From Mesostigma viride (Eukaryota; Streptophyta; Mesostigmatophyceae; Mesostigmatales; Mesostigmataceae): a stretch of 64,000 nucleotides of DNA. Shown here piece by piece: positions 58,805 to 64,000 of the stretch (positions are counted from its first letter, which is position 1; every line of letters starts with the position of its first letter). Under the pieces are notes generated by a model that saw only the letters and a program-made list of their open reading frames with translations, did no database searches and had not been told where the DNA came from. The stretch is taken from positions 4,302,591-4,366,590 of the forward strand of contig RPFO01000156.1 of the NCBI GenBank assembly GCA_009746045.1. Direction: 5' to 3'. The position numbers were made by a program, and so were the translations under genes.

Positions 58805-59494
58805 GGAGGGGGGGAAAGGGCGGCGGGGGGGGGCGGGGCGGGATGGGCAGTTGCTTGCATGGGCTCCTAGGATTTGGGAAGCTGGTGCAAATTGGAAGAG
58901 TTTCCCAGGGTCATTTCCTGGCATCATCCTGTACATACATGATATTTGACTGTTTGTTATTTGGTCACACCTTGATATGCTTGCACTGGTCACAAATGTC
59001 AAACTCGGCAAGGGTGCTTTGGGGCATCCAACCCATACATAATAAGAATTTGCCATGCTGCTCCTGATTCAGGACATGGGGAAGCCAGCTACACTCTGTG
59101 AAGCCAGGTAGAACCCAATTACTCTACTTACTACATAGGTAGACCACAGGTAGTACCTATCATTTTTGTTACAGCATCGCTATAGATTGTGGCAAGTAAG
59201 ATTTTTCTGATACGGCAATAAATGATGTCATGCTCCGACCTGTTTCTGGACAAGTGCATGCTGGCCATGGAAGCTGGATGCGATCAACTAGACGAGATCA
59301 TCAACACCAATTGTGATGCCCTCATAATATTGCATGCTGGAGAGAGATGATGCAAGCTCTAGCACTGCCGGCCATGGATGCCATTAGTTATCGTACAGCG
59401 ACTGCGTCCCGTCGGTATCAATAAAGGAACCTTCATCCCCTATACACAATGGGAAGGAGGGAGGGCGCCCTAGCTTCCCTCGAGCTTCCCTAAT
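58805..59494. other. 3' flank of the PLP gene, no gene seen
   Basis: A G-rich stretch directly after the stop (58806-58842) is followed by unremarkable sequence. Frames at 58683-58949 and 58843-59067 overlap or follow the gene without motifs. Confidence 0.4.
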
Positions 59495-59630
59495 TAAGTG
59501 GGCAGAAGTGCTGTGGCATGCCTCTGGCATGAAGGAGAAAGGGGGTCTCTGCTCTTTCTTCCTGTTGTGCACACACAACAGGGTTTAAAAGCACTACGGT
59601 GCTCCGTGACTCCCCAACGGAAGCACGAGT
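59495..59630 (-). repeat. Retroposon-like dispersed repeat, copy 2
   Basis: On the minus strand this matches part of 29330-29460 through GGAGCACC..AGTGCTTTTAA, TGTGCACA, AGAGACCCCC and CATGCC. The A-rich tail of copy 1 is not present, so only the internal part is shared. Confidence 0.5.
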
Positions 59631-59731
59631 TGAATTAATTAATGCATTATATCCCCCTCTAGTGACTATATCCCCCCTCTAGTGAATGAATGAATTAACC
59701 CTCGTGCTCCCGTTGGGGAGTCACGGAGCAT
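59600..59731. repeat. 30-bp inverted repeat with a 70-bp spacer
   Basis: TGCTCCGTGACTCCCCAACG..AGCACGAG (about 59600-59629) recurs inverted as CTCGTGCTCCCGTTGGGGAG..GGAGCA (about 59701-59730), with one mismatch. The spacer holds a duplicated TATATCCCCCTCTAGTGA segment. The right arm is next to the GGAT array. Confidence 0.85.
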
Positions 59732-59741
59732 TTACTCCGAT

Positions 59742-60600
59742 CGATGGATGGATGGATGGATGGATGGATGGATGGATGGATGGATGGATGGATGGATGGA
59801 TGGATGGATGGATGGATGGATGGATGGATGGAGGGAGGGAGGGAGGGAGGGAGGGAGGGAGGGAGGGAGGGAGGGAGGGAGGGAGGGAGGGAGGGAGGGA
59901 GGGAGGGAGGGAGGGAGGGAGGGAGGGAGGGAGGGAGGGAGGGAGGGAGGGAGGGAGGGAGGGAGGGAGGGAGGGAGGGAGGGAGGGAGGGAGGGAGGGA
60001 GGGAGGGAGGGAGGGAGGGAGGGAGGGAGGGAGGGAGGGAGGGAGGGAGGAGGGGGGAGGGAGGGAGGGAGGGAGGGAGGGAGGGATGGATGGATGGATG
60101 GATGGATGGATGGATGGATGGATGGATGGATGGATGGATGGATGGATGGATGGATGGATGGATGGATGGATGGATGGATGGATGGATGGATGGATGGATG
60201 GATGGATGGATGGATGGATGGATGGATGGATGGATGGATGGATGGATGGATGGATGGATGGATGGATGGATGGATGGATGGATGGATGGATGGATGGATG
60301 GATGGATGGATGGATGGATGGATGGATGGATGGATGGATGGATGGATGGATGGATGGATGGATGGATGGATGGATGGATGGATGGATGGATGGATGGATG
60401 GATGGATGGATGGATGGATGGATGGATGGATGGATGGATGGATGGATGGATGGATGGATGGATGGATGGATGGATGGATGGATGGATGGATGGATGGATG
60501 GATGGATGGATGGATGGATGGATGGATGGATGGATGGATGGATGGATGGATGGATGGATGGATGGATGGATGGATGGATGGATGGATGGATGGATGGATG
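59742..60600. repeat. Tetranucleotide block array GGAT, GGAG, GGAT
   Basis: GGAT units (about 59742-59831) switch to GGAG (about 59832-60087, with one interruption AGGAGGGGGGAGG near 60048-60060) and back to GGAT (about 60088-60600). Boundaries are sharp. Long WMDG/GREG or HPSI/LPPS frames through it are artefacts. Confidence 0.96.
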
Positions 60601-61489
60601 TGGACACGCCATCCATCGTACCGGTCTAATCTAGATAATAATCTACAACATCAAGCCAACTCTGTTATATCTAAGCTCTCTACCCTAGGGGTCCTGTCTA
60701 GCGCGTGCTTCCCGCGTTTGCAAACACGCGGTCGACGCTTCACCACGGGAGGGGGTTCGTTGTCCTCTATGACCTGGGCCCAATTGGCCTTATCCATCAT
60801 CTTGTTCCAAATCACGGAGAGGCCTAGCCCCCCCGGCCATGTCCTCTACTAGCTGAATTCTTTGAAGGCTGGTGCGGGCCTTGCGGCGTCTAGTAGCATT
60901 AATTGCGGGGCCCCGCCCACGAAAGGAGGTGCCGGCCAGGCTGAGCTGGGCGCAGTCCGGCCGCGGGGGGGCTACGTGATGTGTCTACCTGGTTGGTGCG
61001 AGCTAAGCTAGTGCCCTACTAGCTGCAGGCGCCGCTGGCCGGTGATATATGGCATGCTGAGGTACAAGTCCTCACTGCGAACATCACTGCGAACTTCTGG
61101 CGTTCCGACTCAGGTAGACCACTATGGGGTGCGTAGCCAACCCCACCGTGAGGTGGTGCTTAGACCGCCCCTCGACAGAGGTGAAATGTGCTACCATAAG
61201 GCGTGGGGTGAGAAACTTTAGCGTGCTGCATGAGGCTGGCAACTGCCAGCGGCGAACACAAAAGACGTACCAACACCACCTTGGCCTGGAATACCACTGC
61301 CAGCGAAATAAAACAGCCAGCCCCCTGCCATGCAGGCGAGCAGTGCTCACCGATATTTGTACTTTCGTGTAATTATTTTTCGAATGAGATTAGCATAGTT
61401 GTCACTCCGTACGTGGCATATGCCCATGCGCATGACACACAAGTACCTACTTACTTACTTACTTATTTACTGACATATATATAAGTATG
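60601..61489. other. No recognisable gene
   Basis: The plus frame continuing from the GGAT array to 60852 ends in an 80-residue stretch ([20 protein letters not shown]) of unknown origin, possibly a retroelement relic. A TACT run (about 61450-61465) precedes the next repeat. No RNA gene was seen. Confidence 0.35.
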
Positions 61490-61652
61490 TTGTGATGTAT
61501 AGTTAGTTGTACCTTGTGCCGCTGGCGTGATCCTTGGATGTCTGTGTCAGATTACTATTAATTTCTTCAGGGTTATTCTCCCAGTTCTCGGGTTTTTCCT
61601 TATGTTGCATGCCTATCTCACCTCCGTAATCTATCATTCTCAATGAATATAT
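61490..61652 (+). repeat. 3'-end copy of the endonuclease LINE (direct repeat 1)
   Basis: About 163 bp starting TTGTGATGT and ending AATGAATATATAT match 63614-63782 almost base for base, apart from a 4-bp insertion and a few changes. It is most simply a very short, 5'-truncated insertion of the same LINE family. Confidence 0.85.
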
Positions 61653-61819
61653 ATAAGTATATAAAGTAACTTACTTTATATACTTATTATATCAAGGAGA
61701 CAACCATTATATATTTACGTACGTCAGTATCTCTTGTTTATAGTGTTGGCTTTGCTTATGTTTTATCGGGTGCCTAGCTTCACTCTAGCTGATGTAAGTC
61801 ATCAAATTTTTAAACATAT

Positions 61820-63561
61820 ATGTCAGTAAATAAGTCTGCCCCGCTGCACAAGGCTCTCCAAGGTGTCCACGCTGCACACCCGGATGTCGTGCTCCTCGCC
61901 TATATGGACGATATCCATGCCCTTGGCCCGGCCGACGCTGTGGTTGCCGCCCTGGCTGCCCTTGAAGTGGCCATGGCGGCCATCAACCTTCGGCTCACCC
62001 TCCCCAAGTGTGCAGTCTTTTCGCCCCAGGGGGACTGCTCTGGCTTCCCCGCGGCTATCCCGGGGGCATTGGCGCGGGCGCGTGGTTTCTCGTGCCTAGG
62101 CGTCCCTGTGGGTGACCCTGACTACGTCGCAGAGGAGCTCCGGGCCACCGTGGAACAGCGCACCCATGTCCTCGAGACTTGGGCGCGCCTCAAGGACCCC
62201 CAGACCAAAGGGCTCCTCCTGTGGTTTTGCGCCCACCCGCGGGTGGTTCACTGGCTCCGTGGCGCTCCCCCCCATGCACTTGGTGCGGCTTGCCGCGGAA
62301 GGCCATGACGAGCGCATTCAGGCCGCCTTGCAGGTGCTCCTCCCCGGCCCTAGCCTGCCAGCTCACTCCATGCGCTTGGCCACCCTCCCCTGCCGCATGG
62401 GCGGGTGTGGGCTCACCCGCGCCGCCCGCCTCGCCCCCGCCGCCTTCCTTGGCTCTGTTGCTCAGGCCTGGGCGGAGATCCGCCGGTTGGTCCCCAGCGC
62501 CGTCAGCGCCATTCCCGACTTGGTCACCCCATCCCCCTTCCCCTTTGTGCAGGCTGTGCAGGATTCTTACCTCGGGATCCAGCAGGCTTGCGACCTCGTC
62601 CGCCCCCGGCGCTCAGGCCGTCCACCGTCGCCTGCCCCGGGGCACGCCCGGCGTGTCTACTGTCGTCAGTCCTAGTGTCTTCCCTGCCTGCGTTCATGAA
62701 AAACAACAAAAGACCTACGCGGGTATACTACACTGTGCCGACTGGATGGGTCTGCACGCGAGCTTGAACGATCAGGGGAAGGCTTGGCTTCACTCCGTTT
62801 CCCTTGAGGGGAGCGTGGGGTCCGCATTCCTGCGCGCCCTCCCCATGAGCCCTTTGTTCACGCTGGTTCCGGCCCTTTACGCCATCGCTCTCCGCCACCA
62901 GCTCTTTGCCCCGCAACCTCTCATCACGGCGGGTGCGTCCTGCGGCAGCTGCGGGCTTGCTCTGGATACTACTGGGACGCACTACATCGCGTGCATGGGT
63001 GGCCAGCAGAACCAGAACTGGTTCCTCTATCTCCATACCGCTCTCCTCCGGGTGGTGTGTGCCATGGTTCGGTCGGTCTTTCCCCACTCCACCATCAAGT
63101 GCGAGGACGCGGATGGGGCCGCCCTCTACTCACCCAACCACCGCCCCGACATTACCGTGCTTGACTACGACGGGCAGGGTTGCCACCTGCTCATCGATGT
63201 CTCCGTGGCTCGGCCGCTTTCCGGTCGCCACATCCTCCGGGCGGCTGTGGATGCCGGCGCTGCTGCCACTGTGGCTGAGCGCGACAAGTTTGCCTCCTAC
63301 GGCAATGTGGGGCCCCACCGGGTCATCCCCTTTGTCCTTGAGGAGTTCGGGGCCATGGGCCCCAAGACAGCGGAGTTTTTCCACGAGTGCTGCCAGCGCC
63401 GTGAAGACCGCCTCGACCTCGAGGGTCAGACCGCCCCGTGGTCGGCCCGCACGTGGTCCTCGTATTGGCGGCAGCGCCTGTCACTCGCCCTCACTCGCAC
63501 CGTGGCTGATGTGTTATTCCGCCGCACCCGGGCCGACTTTGTCGCGACCCATGCGGTCTAG
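61820..63561 (+). pseudogene. RT-RLE polyprotein fragment with two frameshifts
   Basis: Frame 1 (61820 to about 62270) carries YMDD. At a C-run (about 62265-62272) reading moves to the frame of MHLVRLAAEGHDERIQAALQ (to about 62630), then to the frame running to the stop at 63561, which carries the zinc-knuckle and endonuclease motifs and ends RTRADFVATHAV. The N-terminal RT and any DNA-binding domain are missing. Confidence 0.7.
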
Positions 63562-63782
63562 ATCCCTTCCAGGCCTGCATGGTGGGCCGGCAGCGCTGTT
63601 GCTGCGTGTAGTTTTGTGATGTCTAGTTAGTTGTACCTTGTGCCGCTGGCGTGATCCTTGGATGTCTGTGTCAGATTACTATTAATTTCTTCAGGGTTAA
63701 TTATTCTCCCAGTTATCGGGTTTTTCCTTATGTTGCATGCCTATCTCACCTCCGTAATCTATCATTCTCAATGAATATATAT
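61828..63782 (+). mobile_element. 5'-truncated LINE with restriction-like endonuclease (R2/NeSL/CRE-like)
   Basis: The body begins inside the reverse transcriptase at the catalytic motif (LLAYMDDIHALG, then INLRLTLPKCAVFSP) and continues through a connecting region to a zinc-knuckle (CGSCGLALDTTGTHYIACMG) and RPDITVLDYDGQGCHLLIDV, the pattern of a restriction-like endonuclease. The order RT, CCHC, RLE is that of R2-type LINEs. The motif is YMDD rather than YADD. Its 3' end matches direct repeat 1. A 12-bp repeat ATATATGTCAGT at 61816-61827 and 63777-63788 may be the target-site duplication. Confidence 0.75.
63614..63782 (+). repeat. 3' UTR of the endonuclease LINE (direct repeat 2)
   Basis: This follows the stop codon at 63561 and matches 61490-61652. 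It ends in a short AT run rather than poly(A). Confidence 0.85.
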
Positions 63783-63784
63783 GT

Positions 63785-64000
63785 CAGTTTGAACACCGCA
63801 TTTCCTCCCTCTCTATATGCCTTGGACTGCCGGATGCAGGATCGCAAGAAGAGATCTATGGCAGACCATTACGTCCAGGCCGGCGCCCACACGCCAGCCG
63901 CCCCTGTGGCCGGCAAGCCCCCTCCCCCCAGGCGCTTTACTGAGTATACTCTATAGAGTATACTCTATAGAGTCATTAGGATTTTGATAGACTAGATAAG
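63785..64000 (+). pseudogene. Degenerate RTE 3' end (copy 3), cut by the window edge
   Basis: CAGTTTGAACACCGCAT and GGCAAGCCCCCTCCCCCCAG match the C-terminal coding end of the RTE copies at 34590-34730 and 50965-51095, followed by a TTAGGATTTT..TAGACTAG 3' segment. It starts directly after the endonuclease LINE and contains a tandem GTATACTCTATAGA duplication near 63945-63975. Confidence 0.65.

Noticed and set aside
59686-60852. 388-codon WMDG/GREG frame
   Set aside because: Artefact of GGAT/GGAG units. Only the last 80 residues are unique and they lack support.
61490-63782. LTR retrotransposon with 160-bp terminal repeats
   Set aside because: The coding order is RT then zinc-knuckle and restriction-like endonuclease, with no gag, protease, RNase H or integrase. 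The repeats look like two 3' UTR copies of a LINE.
1-64000. tRNA genes
   Set aside because: A scan by eye for B-box-like GGTTCGANTCC found only partial matches (for example in the dispersed repeat at 31.6 kb and in RTE sequence) without a foldable cloverleaf. tRNAscan-SE would be needed to be certain.

Overview
The window is nuclear DNA of a eukaryote, most likely a green alga. Two long multi-exon genes on the minus strand encode chromatin proteins with plant-type sequence: an Enhancer-of-polycomb-like protein whose N-terminus has the SRLSFRPRPLD motif, and an SPT20 homologue. Introns are mostly GT-AG, coding DNA is GC-rich, introns are full of satellites, and non-LTR retrotransposons lie between genes. 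The species cannot be named from sequence alone. No rRNA, tRNA, CRISPR array or bacterial-type operon was seen.

Layout: 0-2.8 kb holds a short non-autonomous Tc1/mariner-type element (892-1763) and little else. From 22.3 down to 2.8 kb (minus) is an 11-exon SPT20 gene, a SAGA co-activator subunit, ending in a very long glutamine-rich exon with 87 consecutive Gln. Its last intron (9.7-5.0 kb) is mostly tandem repeat. Diverging from it, 23.3-28.8 kb (plus) is an eight-exon gene whose N-terminus faintly resembles the meiotic crossover factor REDIC1. 29-35 kb is retroposon territory, including an RTE-like LINE (32.0-34.9 kb) with a 13-bp target-site duplication. From 46.7 down to 35.8 kb (minus) is a 12-exon Enhancer-of-polycomb (EPL) gene, a NuA4-type acetyltransferase subunit. 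Diverging from it, 47.9-48.5 kb (plus) is a two-exon gene for a small unknown protein. 50.0-51.3 kb is a second, 5'-truncated RTE copy. From 56.8 down to 51.6 kb (minus) is a split gene for a GT-B-fold-like protein. 57.7-58.8 kb (plus) is an intronless, bacterial-looking PLP enzyme of the cystathionine gamma-synthase family. 59.7-60.6 kb is a tetranucleotide block array. 61.5-64 kb is a 5'-truncated LINE with a restriction-like endonuclease, abutting a third RTE fragment.

The SPT20 and EPL exon models were checked by phase arithmetic: all exons join in frame (4,749 nt and 1,920 nt) except that the last EPL acceptor is less certain. The genes sit as three divergent pairs: SPT20 with the REDIC1-like gene, EPL with the small gene, and the GT-B gene with the PLP enzyme. 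Both chromatin proteins would act in the nucleus on histone acetylation. Nothing ties the other genes to them functionally.

No obvious new defence or biosynthetic system is present. The strongest unusual signals are the ordered families of tandem repeats inside introns (neighbouring blocks differing by one base), minisatellites that copy a splice-donor junction, the intronless PLP enzyme, and the endonuclease-bearing LINE.
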